Assembly: GCA_020697375.1 (NCBI GenBank)
Contig: JAJFBJ010000033.1
Location: 1 to 46,399 of the forward strand
Direction of reading: 5' to 3'
DNA: 46,399 nt
Source: Nitrospira sp.
GTDB lineage: Bacteria; Nitrospirota; Nitrospiria; Nitrospirales; Nitrospiraceae
Part shown: positions 26,895 through 35,520 of the stretch, piece by piece
Layout of the letters: the number at the start of each line of letters is the position of its first letter
Position numbering within the stretch: the first letter of the stretch is position 1
Made by a program: the position numbers and the translations under genes
Notes under the pieces: model-generated
Database searches by the model: none
Told to the model about the DNA's origin: nothing
The model's input: only the letters and a program-made list of their open reading frames with translations

Positions 26895-28454
26895 ATGCTT
26901 GAAGAATTCAGTTCCGGTTTTCCCATCCTTTCTTATCTGGTGTTCGTTCCTCTCGCCGGAGCCGCAATTGTCTGGCTGTTCGAGGACGAAGACATCATCC
27001 GAGCCTCCGCCCTCACGGTCGCACTGGTCGAATTGGCCTTGGCGTTGTTCGTGCTTCTGCGGTTCGTGCCGGATTCGGCTGCCATGCAATTCGCCGAGCA
27101 TGCGCGCTGGATGCCTGCCTTGGGGATCGGTTATCACTTGGCCGTGGATGGAATCAGCGTACTCTTCGTAGGACTTACAGCCTTTCTCACCGTACTGGTC
27201 GTCATCTATTCCTGGGATACGGTACGCAACCAGGTCCGGCTGTACTTCATGGCGCTGTTGGCGCTGGAGACCACTACAATCGGCATTTTCGTTTCCATCG
27301 ACCTGATCCTGTTCTTCGTCTTCTGGGAACTCATGCTCATCCCGAGTTATTTTCTCATCAAGTTGTGGGGCGTCGGACCGGAACGGCATTACGCGGCGCT
27401 TAAATACGTGCTTTATACTCTCCTGGGAAGTGTATTCATGCTGGTGGGCATCGCGTTGCTCGACATCAACTATCATCAATGGGCCGTGACCCATCACCTT
27501 GAACACGTGTACTCCTTCGACTTGCTGGAATTGCTCTCGGCCCCAATTCCGCTCTCCCAGCAAATTCTGATCTTCTGGCTGCTGTTCATGGGGTTTGCTT
27601 TCAAAGCTCCGATGTTTCCCTTCCATACCTGGTTTCCCGACGCGCTGGTTGAAGGGCCCATCGGCATGGCAGTCATACTGGCAGGCGTGAAATTGGGCAC
27701 GTATGGATTCATCCGCTTCACGCTGCCATTGCTGCCGGATGCCTCAAAGAGCGCCGGCGTGGTCTCAATTGTCATGATACTGGCCCTCATAGCCATCCTG
27801 TACGGAGCCATCGTGGCGCTGACGCAACCCGATTTTAAACGTCTCCTCGCCTTCAGCAGCATCAGCCACCTCGGCTTTGTCGTGGTGGGGCTCTTTGCCC
27901 TGAACTTTCAAGGCTTGCAAGGCAGCCTGTTGACCATGATCAACTTAGGATTCACTACCGCCGGCCTATTTTTCATGGCGGGCTTTTTATCGACCAGGCA
28001 ACAAAGCAGCCACTTATCGGCATTCGGAGGGCTTGCTCGCCAACTACCGCTCTTAGCCACCTTCCTTTTGCTGATCGGCATGGCGTCCATCGGACTTCCC
28101 GGCACGAACGGCTTCGTGGGGGAATTCTTGATTCTATTGGGAGCCTTCAAAGCCAAATGGTGGTATGGAGCCGTGGCCGTCCTCGGCGTCATCTTTGGAG
28201 CAGCCTACTTTCTCTGGTACTACGAACGGTCGATGTTCGGCCCCTTGACCAAAAACGTCGTTGGCACGATCAAGGATTTGCACATGCGCGAGATGACCAT
28301 TGCCCTGTCATTGTCGATTATGATCTTGTGGATCGGCCTCTATCCGTCACCCTTCCTAAGAATGATGAACGGATCGATTCAAGCCCTCGTCGACCGGCTG
28401 GATCGAGCGAAAGTGGCATCCGTAGATACCGTGATCCGCGTGCCGGCTGAATAG
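26895..28454 (+). CDS. nuoM: NADH-quinone oxidoreductase subunit M, first copy
   Basis: The first of two NuoM proteins (519 residues), an antiporter-like proton-pumping subunit. The helix-5 Glu is in 'FFVFWELMLIPSYFLIKLWG', the helix-7 Lys is K237 in 'MGFAFKAPMFPFHTWFPDALVEGP', and the helix-8 Lys is in 'AGVKLGTYGFIRF'. The distal Glu is in 'GLPGTNGFVGEFLILLG'. The AGVKLG segment looks two residues shorter than the common AGVLLKMG form. All charged residues of the proton path appear to be present. It is followed by the second copy after 5 bases. Confidence 0.92.
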   Translation: MLEEFSSGFPILSYLVFVPLAGAAIVWLFEDEDIIRASALTVALVELALALFVLLRFVPDSAAMQFAEHARWMPALGIGYHLAVDGISVLFVGLTAFLTVLVVIYSWDTVRNQVRLYFMALLALETTTIGIFVSIDLILFFVFWELMLIPSYFLIKLWGVGPERHYAALKYVLYTLLGSVFMLVGIALLDINYHQWAVTHHLEHVYSFDLLELLSAPIPLSQQILIFWLLFMGFAFKAPMFPFHTWFPDALVEGPIGMAVILAGVKLGTYGFIRFTLPLLPDASKSAGVVSIVMILALIAILYGAIVALTQPDFKRLLAFSSISHLGFVVVGLFALNFQGLQGSLLTMINLGFTTAGLFFMAGFLSTRQQSSHLSAFGGLARQLPLLATFLLLIGMASIGLPGTNGFVGEFLILLGAFKAKWWYGAVAVLGVIFGAAYFLWYYERSMFGPLTKNVVGTIKDLHMREMTIALSLSIMILWIGLYPSPFLRMMNGSIQALVDRLDRAKVASVDTVIRVPAE

Positions 28455-28459
28455 GACCC

Positions 28460-30115
28460 ATGGCTGAATACACACTGCTCATCATTCTGTTTGCCCCCTT
28501 TGCCGGGGCCTTGGCCTTGATCTTCGTTTCTAACCGGCAGGTCTCCCTGGTGCGGGGCATTGCCGTCGGTTCCGCTTTTGTCTCGTTGATGGCCTCGATT
28601 TACCTCTTTTATGCATACGATACGCTGAAGGGCGGCTTTCAATTTATTCAGCGTATCGAATGGTCCCGCCAGCTAGGCATTTCACTGCATCTCGGGGTGG
28701 ATGGAATCGGTACTCCGCTGGTCTTGGCATCGGCCATCCTCCTCTTCGCCGGCATTTTTGTCTCCTGGCACATCAAGGACCGGATGAAAGAATTTTACAT
28801 CTGGCTTTTGATTCTCGCCGCCGCGACGATCGGCGTCTTCATGTCCCTCGACCTCTTCTTTCTCTATTTCTTCTATGAAATGTCCGTGATCCCCATGTAC
28901 CTGCTCCTGGGCATGTGGGGGAGCCACACGAAGAAGTATCTGGAGATGACCGACCAGGCAGGTCTGGAGCAGCGCGACTCCGTCGGATTCATTTTCAATT
29001 TCGGCGCGAACAGCAAAGAATACGCGGCCATGAAATTGGTCCTGTTCCTATCTGCCTTTGCCGTCGCGGCCTTATTGGGCATTTTGCTGATCTACAAGTT
29101 CTCGGGACTCAACACCTTCGATATTCTGATACTGCGCGAGCAGGCCCATTTCTCCGGCCCACTGGCGACCCTCATCTGGCTCTTAATTTTTTTCGGGTTC
29201 GCATCAATCGCCCCGATTTGGCCGCTGCATTCCTGGTCTCCTGTCGGCCATGCGGCCGCACCGGCTGCGACCAGCATGCTGCACGCCGGCGTCCTGATGA
29301 AACTGGGACACTTCTCGATCATTCGGGTGGCCTTCGAAATCCTACCTGAAACGACCCGCGAACTCATGCCGATCGCAGCCGTCCTCTGCATCTTCAGCAT
29401 CATTTACGGAGGACTAGTGGCCTACTATGCGAAGGACACCAAGTACGTCATCGGCTATTCCAGTTCCAGTCACATGGGCTACGTGTTCCTCGGCATGGCC
29501 GCGCTCGACTACATCAGCCTGAGCGGAGCCGTGATTTACATGTTCGCTCACGCCATGGCCACGGGCATGTTGTTCGCCATGGCCGGCTGGGTCTACGATC
29601 AGACTCATACCCGCGACATACCCTCCTTGGGGGGTCTATCGAATCGGATGCCCTTCATCTCCGCCGCCTTCGTCATCGGCTGCATGGCGTCGATCGGCAT
29701 GCCCGGCACCGTGAACTTTATCGCCGAAGTCATGATCATCGTCGGAAGCTGGAACAAGTATCCGTTCCAGGTCATCGTCGCGGTCTTGGGAATCGTGCTG
29801 ACCATGGCCTATCTTTTTAAAATGATGCGCGGTCTGTTCTATGGATCGATGGAGGAAAAATACAGCCACTCTCACGATGCGGTGGCCGTCGTTGATCGCA
29901 TGCCGCTCTTGATCATGATCACCGTCAGCATCGGCTTTGGGATTTTCCCCGGGCATCTCTATTCGGTGGTCCGCTCAGGGGTCGATCCCTTGATCGCCCG
30001 CATTACCAAAGTCGTTCCGGTCGCCGAGCAATCGATGACCGTTCCAAAAGCCGCCGCATCGATTGAGCTCCCGTCGGTCTCCGGCGAGGCAATCGCGAAG
30101 GTGTCCCCGCAATGA
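28460..30115 (+). CDS. nuoM: NADH-quinone oxidoreductase subunit M, second copy, lacking the helix-7 lysine
   Basis: The second NuoM (551 residues) is clearly divergent from the first. The helix-5 Glu is kept ('FFYEMSVIPMYLLLGMWG'), followed by an extra polar loop with 'KKYLEMTDQAGLEQRDSVGF'. In helix 7 the usual 'FxxKxPxxPxHxWLPDAH' reads 'FASIAPIWPLHSWSPVGHAAAPA', so the conserved lysine is Ile250 (codon at 29207-29209). The helix-8 Lys (GVLMKLGHFSIIR) and the distal Glu (NFIAEVMII) remain. Pumping by this subunit may differ. Its C-terminus is about 40 residues long and polar. Its stop overlaps the nuoN start by four bases. Confidence 0.9.
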   Translation: MAEYTLLIILFAPFAGALALIFVSNRQVSLVRGIAVGSAFVSLMASIYLFYAYDTLKGGFQFIQRIEWSRQLGISLHLGVDGIGTPLVLASAILLFAGIFVSWHIKDRMKEFYIWLLILAAATIGVFMSLDLFFLYFFYEMSVIPMYLLLGMWGSHTKKYLEMTDQAGLEQRDSVGFIFNFGANSKEYAAMKLVLFLSAFAVAALLGILLIYKFSGLNTFDILILREQAHFSGPLATLIWLLIFFGFASIAPIWPLHSWSPVGHAAAPAATSMLHAGVLMKLGHFSIIRVAFEILPETTRELMPIAAVLCIFSIIYGGLVAYYAKDTKYVIGYSSSSHMGYVFLGMAALDYISLSGAVIYMFAHAMATGMLFAMAGWVYDQTHTRDIPSLGGLSNRMPFISAAFVIGCMASIGMPGTVNFIAEVMIIVGSWNKYPFQVIVAVLGIVLTMAYLFKMMRGLFYGSMEEKYSHSHDAVAVVDRMPLLIMITVSIGFGIFPGHLYSVVRSGVDPLIARITKVVPVAEQSMTVPKAAASIELPSVSGEAIAKVSPQ

Positions 30116-31596
30116 CGTTCTCCTTGACTCTCTCAGCCGGCGATCTACTGCTCCTCCTGCCGGAGTTGTTTCTCACCGCATGGCTCTGTGTGATCTTAAT
30201 CGTCGATTTTTCCTTTAAGCGGATCGTTCAGGAGCAACTGGCCTATCTAAGCATTGTGGGCCTGGCCATCACGTTAACCTGTCTCGCCTGGTTCGATGTC
30301 ACCGGCATCACCGGGACGCTGTTCGGCAAAATGTTCGTTCTGGATCGTCTGGCCATATTTTTCAAGATCATGATTCTTATGGCGACGATTCTAGTGATCT
30401 TCCTGTCCATCGACTACGTGCACCGATTCTCCTTCTTCCGCGGCGAATACTATTTCCTCATCGTCATGTCGGGACTCGGCATGATGTTCATGGCCTCAGC
30501 CAACGACCTCTTGTCCCTGTTCGTCACGCTCGAGTTCGCAACATTTGGCTTTTACGTGCTGGTATCTTATCTACGTGACGATATGGGCTCCAATGAGGCA
30601 GGGCTCAAATTCTTCATCCTGGGTGTTTTTGCGGCAGGACTGTTGGCTTTTGGCATCAGCCTCGTATTCGGAGAAACGGGCAAATTGGTTTTCTCGGATA
30701 TCACCGGCGCGGCTCCGACGACTGGGATCATTATTGGCTTTCTGCTCATTTTTGCCTCCTTGGGATTCAAGATCGGCGCAGTTCCATTCCATTCGTGGAT
30801 TCCCGATACATACCATGGCGCACCCACTCCCGTGACGGCGTTCCTGTCGATTGCGCCGAAGGTCGCAGCCTTTGCCATTTTACTCCGCTTATTCTTGGTG
30901 GCTCTGGCGACATTCAAGCCGGCCTGGGCCCTACTGCTTGTCGGGGCCTCAATCCTGTCCATGACATACGGCAACATCGTGGCCATCGCCCAACGAAACA
31001 TGAAGCGCCTGCTGGCTTATTCCGGCATCGCGCAAGTAGGCAACGTGCTGATCGGCCTGGCGGCCGGAACCAAAATGGGGACCGATTCCATTTTGTTCTA
31101 TCTGCTCGCTTATCTCTTCGCGAATCTTGGCGCCTTTGCGGTAATTATCGCAATCAGCAACGCCGTAGGGAGTGATGAGATCGAGGACTACAGCGGTCTC
31201 AATAGACGCGCGTTCGCCATGCTCATTTTCCTTCTCTCGTTGGCCGGAGTGCCCCCATTGGCCGGCTTCATCGGAAAACTCTACATTTTCGTCGCCGCCA
31301 TCAAGGAAGGGCTCTATATCCTCATCACGGTAGGACTCGTCAACATCGTCATCTCGATGTACTACTATTTGATCGTGGTGAAAAAGATGTATATCAGCGA
31401 ACCGCTCGACTCAACTCCCATCAAAACCACAGGTCCCTTGCGTGCAGTGGTCTATGTCGGACTTGCCGGAACCTTCATCATTGGAATTTATCCGCAACCC
31501 TTCATGGAATGGGTCGTGGCGGCCACATTGATGTTTTCCAATATGGTCGGTCCCGCGGCTTCCATTCCTCCGTCAGTCACGCTGTCCGGCGGATAG
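30112..31596 (+). CDS. nuoN: NADH-quinone oxidoreductase subunit N
   Basis: The 494-residue antiporter-like subunit nearest the quinone module. Conserved residues: Glu in 'SLFVTLEFATFGFYVLVSYLRD' and Lys in 'LGFKIGAVPFHSWIPDTYHGAPTPVTAFLSIAPKVAAF'. A further Lys is in 'LAGVPPLAGFIGKLYIF'. It is coupled to the second nuoM by an ATGA overlap and is the last nuo gene here. No clear terminator is seen in the 162 bases before the downstream kinase gene, so readthrough is possible. Confidence 0.94.
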   Translation: MTFSLTLSAGDLLLLLPELFLTAWLCVILIVDFSFKRIVQEQLAYLSIVGLAITLTCLAWFDVTGITGTLFGKMFVLDRLAIFFKIMILMATILVIFLSIDYVHRFSFFRGEYYFLIVMSGLGMMFMASANDLLSLFVTLEFATFGFYVLVSYLRDDMGSNEAGLKFFILGVFAAGLLAFGISLVFGETGKLVFSDITGAAPTTGIIIGFLLIFASLGFKIGAVPFHSWIPDTYHGAPTPVTAFLSIAPKVAAFAILLRLFLVALATFKPAWALLLVGASILSMTYGNIVAIAQRNMKRLLAYSGIAQVGNVLIGLAAGTKMGTDSILFYLLAYLFANLGAFAVIIAISNAVGSDEIEDYSGLNRRAFAMLIFLLSLAGVPPLAGFIGKLYIFVAAIKEGLYILITVGLVNIVISMYYYLIVVKKMYISEPLDSTPIKTTGPLRAVVYVGLAGTFIIGIYPQPFMEWVVAATLMFSNMVGPAASIPPSVTLSGG

Positions 31597-31758
31597 CGTT
31601 CCTTACAATTCCTCCCTTCTGTTGTTCGCTTCAATCCCTTCGCTTGCCGATGCCTTCTGGTACAATACGGCTTGCAGTCGATAAATAAGAAGATTACAGT
31701 TTAAAGCCGGTGCGACAACATTCCGGCAAATGCTGCTGCCCTCGAACCTCGTAGAGGT

Positions 31759-33249
31759 ATGGACCAACCACAACGCCAACGCGGGGTTGCCACCCACGAC
31801 GATTCTTCTCTCCCTATTCCTCCGGGAATCGAGCGCATTCTTGTGAGAGTGTCGTTCCTTGCCCTCCTGCTTCGCACCGTTCAGAAATGGTCGATTGAAC
31901 ATCGCGTGCTCGCCGGATTCGGCCTCGTGTTTGCCGGCATCCTGGTGATATCCGCCTTCTCGTATCGCAACATGACCGTCCTTATCCGCAATGGCCATCA
32001 AGACCAGCGTAGCCACGAGTTCATCCAATTCCTGGCCGCGACGGGCGAAGTCATGGATAATGCCGAAAATGGTCATCGGCGGTTCCTGGTTACCGGAGAC
32101 GACAGTTATCTCATCTCCTACAACACTCTTCGCGAACGCGCGCCGGAGTACCTCGGCTACTTGCGAGATCTTTCTGACTCGGAAGGCGCTCAAAGGGCGC
32201 GCGTGAACGCACTTGCAGAATTGATTGCGCAACAACTCCAGGCGGAGCATGCGGCCGTCGAACTCCGCAATGCCACCGGGTTTGAGTCGGTGCGGGCTAT
32301 GGCCCTGGCTGGTGTTGCAAAGGCAGAGCTTGAATCCGCGCGCCATTTGCTGGCGGAGATGGAACAGGATGAAGCCAGGGCGCTCGGGCAGCGAGTGGTG
32401 GAATCCACGACGATGACGCGCTCCAGCATCATCTTACTGATCATCGGCGCAATGCTGCTCTTCGTACTTTTGGCCGCCGTGTATTATCTGATCCGTCATG
32501 ACGTGACCGAGCGGAGGCGGGTCGCCGATGAACTTCAGCGTCGCGGCGAACTTCTTGAAGCTGCCAATAACGAGCTCGAAGCCTTTAGTTACTCCGTGTC
32601 GCATGACCTGCGCGCGCCATTGCGCCATATCGACGGCTACGCTTCTCTCCTGATGAAGGCCGCCGCGGTTACGCTGGATGAGAAGACTATGCGCTACCTG
32701 CATACGATCTCAGAATCGGCCACGCGCATGGGACAACTCATCGACGATCTGCTCGTGTTTTCGCGCATGGGCCGGCAAGAAATGTTGCAGGGAGAAGTAA
32801 ACCTGAACCAGCTGGTCACTTCAGTGCTGCACGATCTTCGTCATGACTTGCAAGATCGTTCAATCTCATGGACAATCGCTCAACTCCCAGAGGTTACAGG
32901 AGATGCGGCTATGCTGAGACAGGTCTTTGCGAATCTCCTCGCCAACGCCGTCAAGTTTACAGGCACCCAGCCGCAGGCCAGAATCGAGATCGGAAGCCGG
33001 CGCAACGGCACGGATGAAGCGGTGTTATTCGTGCGTGACAATGGTGTTGGATTCGATATGCGCTACGGCAGTAAACTCTTCGGCGTCTTTCAGCGGCTCC
33101 ACCGGACCGATGAATTCGAGGGAACCGGCATCGGCCTGGCCAATGTCCGTCGCATTATTCACAGGCATGGCGGAAAAACCTGGGCGGAAGGCGCGCTTGG
33201 CGAAGGCGCTACCTTCTACATCAGCCTCCCCATCAGAAAGCCTTCATGA
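31759..33249 (+). CDS. Membrane sensor histidine kinase with CHASE3-like sensing domain
   Basis: The 496-residue protein has a first membrane helix at about residues 49-68, an extracytoplasmic helical domain with CHASE3-like features ('MDNAENGHRRFLVTGDDSYLISY', then 'APEYLGYLRDLSDSE'), and a second helix at about 222-244. The phosphoacceptor His is in 'SYSVSHDLRAPLRHIDGYASLLM'. The ATPase motifs are intact: 'QVFANLLANAVKFTG', 'VRDNGVGFDMRY' and 'EGTGIGLANVRRIIHRHGG'. The HisKA form resembles phytochrome-type kinases. It is coupled by ATGA to the receiver gene downstream. The ATG at 31759 has a close AGAGG; a start a few dozen codons later is possible. Confidence 0.9.
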   Translation: MDQPQRQRGVATHDDSSLPIPPGIERILVRVSFLALLLRTVQKWSIEHRVLAGFGLVFAGILVISAFSYRNMTVLIRNGHQDQRSHEFIQFLAATGEVMDNAENGHRRFLVTGDDSYLISYNTLRERAPEYLGYLRDLSDSEGAQRARVNALAELIAQQLQAEHAAVELRNATGFESVRAMALAGVAKAELESARHLLAEMEQDEARALGQRVVESTTMTRSSIILLIIGAMLLFVLLAAVYYLIRHDVTERRRVADELQRRGELLEAANNELEAFSYSVSHDLRAPLRHIDGYASLLMKAAAVTLDEKTMRYLHTISESATRMGQLIDDLLVFSRMGRQEMLQGEVNLNQLVTSVLHDLRHDLQDRSISWTIAQLPEVTGDAAMLRQVFANLLANAVKFTGTQPQARIEIGSRRNGTDEAVLFVRDNGVGFDMRYGSKLFGVFQRLHRTDEFEGTGIGLANVRRIIHRHGGKTWAEGALGEGATFYISLPIRKPS

Positions 33250-33713
33250 CTGTTTCCAAACCGATTTTGCTGGCCGAAGACAATCCACGGGATGCCGAAC
33301 TGGCCCTGGCTGCAATGGAAGAGCACCATCTCGCGGACAAGGTGATCCTGTGCCACGACGGAGCCGAAGTACTGGATTATCTCTACTGCCGCGGTCACTT
33401 CAAAACACGTCTGCAGGGAAATCCGGCCGTGGTATTCCTCGATCTGAAAATGCCGAAAGTCGATGGGCTTGAGGTACTGCGTACCATCAAAGGCGATATA
33501 GCCCTGAAGCCTATCCCCGTGGTCATGCTTACCTCCTCGCGCGAGGAGCGCGACTTGGTGGAAAGCTATGCGCTGGGCGCCAATGCCTATGTGGTCAAAC
33601 CTGTGGAGTTTCATCAATTCCTCAAGGCCGTCAAAGAACTCGGCGTGTTCTGGGGAATGATCAACGAGCCGCCCCCCGAAGGAACAGGCCGTACCACCAG
33701 CCGGTCCGCCTAA
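33246..33713 (+). CDS. Single-domain response regulator (Rcp1 type)
   Basis: A 155-residue receiver: acidic pocket 'ILLAEDNPRDAELALAAM', phosphoacceptor Asp in 'VVFLDLKMPKVDGLEVLR', Thr in 'VVMLTSSREERDL' and Lys in 'AYVVKPVEFHQF'. The long insertion 'YCRGHFKTRLQGNP' is typical of receivers paired with phytochrome-like kinases. It overlaps the kinase stop by four bases, so these are almost certainly partners. There is no output domain. Confidence 0.92.
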   Translation: MTVSKPILLAEDNPRDAELALAAMEEHHLADKVILCHDGAEVLDYLYCRGHFKTRLQGNPAVVFLDLKMPKVDGLEVLRTIKGDIALKPIPVVMLTSSREERDLVESYALGANAYVVKPVEFHQFLKAVKELGVFWGMINEPPPEGTGRTTSRSA

Positions 33714-33744
33714 CCGTAGACAATCCTCTTCATCCCGATACACC

Positions 33745-35385
33745 ATGTCTCAGATCCTGCGATTTATCCATCTTGAGTGCGACGCGGCCGACAGAAGGTT
33801 GATTTGCACCACCATGCGAGATGCCGGCGTTCCCTGTCAGTCGAAAGGCGTGCAAACGCGCGAGGAGTTTTTGACGGCGCTGCGACAGGAGGGGTTCAGT
33901 CTCATTATCGCCGATCATTCGGTCCCGGGGCTCGACGGAGCTGCCGCGCTGTCCCTCGCCCGCAACGTTCGTCCAGACGTGCCGTTCCTATTCGTCTCAA
34001 GCATGCAAGGAGAGGAATTCGCTATCGACATGATGCAACGCGGAGCGACCGACTATATATTCAAACAACGCCTGGGGCGTCTTGCGCCGTCGGTTAAACG
34101 CACGCTACGAGAGCTTGAGGAGAGACTGGAACGAAGGCGGGCCGAGGATGCGTTGCGTCTCAGCGAAAAACAATTCCGCCAGGCTCAAAAAATGGAAGCG
34201 GTCGGCCGCCTGGCAGGAGGCCTCGCGCACGATTTCAATAATCTGCTGACGGTGATCATGGGCCATAGCCATGTGCTTTTGGAAGAGCTTTCTTCCGGCA
34301 ACCCCATCCGCGCAAAGATCGAAGAGATGCAGAAGGCCGGAGAGAAGGCGGCGAGATTGATCCGCCAGCTCATGGCCTTCAGCAGGAAACAAGCGTTCGA
34401 GCCCAAAGTTCTGCCATTGAATTCTGTCATCGGTAGCGTTGAAAGCATGCTTCGACCCCTCATCGGCGAAGACATCCAGCTGGTGATCCGCCTCGATCCC
34501 TATGATGGCCATGTGAAGGCCGATTCCAGTCAGCTCGAACAAGTGATCATGAATTTGGTCGTGAACGCACGGGATGCCATGCCGAACGGCGGTCTGTTGG
34601 CGATCGAAACGTCACAGACCGAACTCACGCGTACGCCGATGCATCACCTGCAACCGCTGCCGTTGGGGCACTATGTCAAATTGACGGTGACGGATACCGG
34701 AAGCGGGATGGATGCCGAGGTCCTGGCGCATCTGTTCGAACCGTTTTTTACCACCAAGGGAGAACACAAGGGAACGGGTCTGGGGCTGTCGACAGTATTC
34801 GGCATCGTGACGACGTGTGGGGGAGGCATCGATGTCTGGAGCCAGCTCGGGCACGGCACCACCTTCGACCTGTATTTCCCGCGTTTCAATACACAGACCA
34901 TCGCCGTGGACTCCTCCGATCCTCAGGGCGTGCCGCGGGAGGGCAATGAGACCATTTTGCTGGTGGAAGATGAAGACAGTGTGCGCGATCTTGTGAAGAA
35001 TGAACTGGGCAAAATCGGATACCAGATCATCGAAGCCAAGAACGGCGTCGAGGCTTGTCTGACCGCTACACAGCAAAGTTGCCATGTGGATCTGCTCCTC
35101 ACCGACGTCGTCATGCCGGGCATGAACGGCCGCGAACTCGCGCAGCATCTCTCCGTCATCAAGCCTAACCTGCGGGTGCTCTTCATGTCCGGTTATCTGG
35201 ACGACATCAGCATAAATAGGGGTATGAATCCCCATCGAACCACCTTTCTGCAGAAGCCCTTTACCCCGGACGTGCTGGCACGCGCAGTACGCGCATTATT
35301 AGACTCTTGCGCCCCTGGCATAAGCGGCTCCAAGCGACAGTCCACTCCATTCGATCCGGCTTCTAGAACCGCGCAAGCGTCATAA
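33745..35385 (+). CDS. Hybrid histidine kinase (receiver-kinase-receiver)
   Basis: A 546-residue soluble protein. The N-terminal receiver (residues 1-120) has Asp57 in 'SLIIADHSVPGLDG' and Lys in 'DYIFKQRLG'. The kinase core follows: phosphoacceptor His in 'RLAGGLAHDFNNLLTVIMGHSHVLL', N-box 'QVIMNLVVNARDAMPNGG', 'VTDTGSGMD', and 'GEHKGTGLGLSTVFGIV'. A second receiver (about 405-520) has 'ILLVEDEDSVRDL' and 'LLLTDVVMPGMNG'. This architecture can act as a phosphorelay hub for the preceding kinase and receiver. It starts 31 bases after the previous gene. Confidence 0.92.
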   Translation: MSQILRFIHLECDAADRRLICTTMRDAGVPCQSKGVQTREEFLTALRQEGFSLIIADHSVPGLDGAAALSLARNVRPDVPFLFVSSMQGEEFAIDMMQRGATDYIFKQRLGRLAPSVKRTLRELEERLERRRAEDALRLSEKQFRQAQKMEAVGRLAGGLAHDFNNLLTVIMGHSHVLLEELSSGNPIRAKIEEMQKAGEKAARLIRQLMAFSRKQAFEPKVLPLNSVIGSVESMLRPLIGEDIQLVIRLDPYDGHVKADSSQLEQVIMNLVVNARDAMPNGGLLAIETSQTELTRTPMHHLQPLPLGHYVKLTVTDTGSGMDAEVLAHLFEPFFTTKGEHKGTGLGLSTVFGIVTTCGGGIDVWSQLGHGTTFDLYFPRFNTQTIAVDSSDPQGVPREGNETILLVEDEDSVRDLVKNELGKIGYQIIEAKNGVEACLTATQQSCHVDLLLTDVVMPGMNGRELAQHLSVIKPNLRVLFMSGYLDDISINRGMNPHRTTFLQKPFTPDVLARAVRALLDSCAPGISGSKRQSTPFDPASRTAQAS

Positions 35386-35520
35386 CTGTGGCTGCACACA
35401 AACCGATATTGGGCTTTCGCTTCAGAATTGACGCCTGTTGCGCGGTCTTTTTATACTGAGATCGCTTCAAGCCTTTCCTGCCATGCTCTTACCGGAATCG
35501 ATGAAGGGACAGAGGATGTG

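Noticed and set aside
26862..27626. A 254-residue minus-strand open frame inside nuoM
   Set aside because: It is the shadow of a membrane protein gene: charged and low-complexity, with no motif and no ribosome site.
31603..32346. A 247-residue minus-strand open frame
   Set aside because: It is antisense to the sensor kinase, has no family features, and the plus-strand frame has clear kinase motifs.
34612..35235. A 207-residue minus-strand open frame
   Set aside because: It lies fully antisense to the hybrid kinase's ATPase and receiver domains, which are intact.
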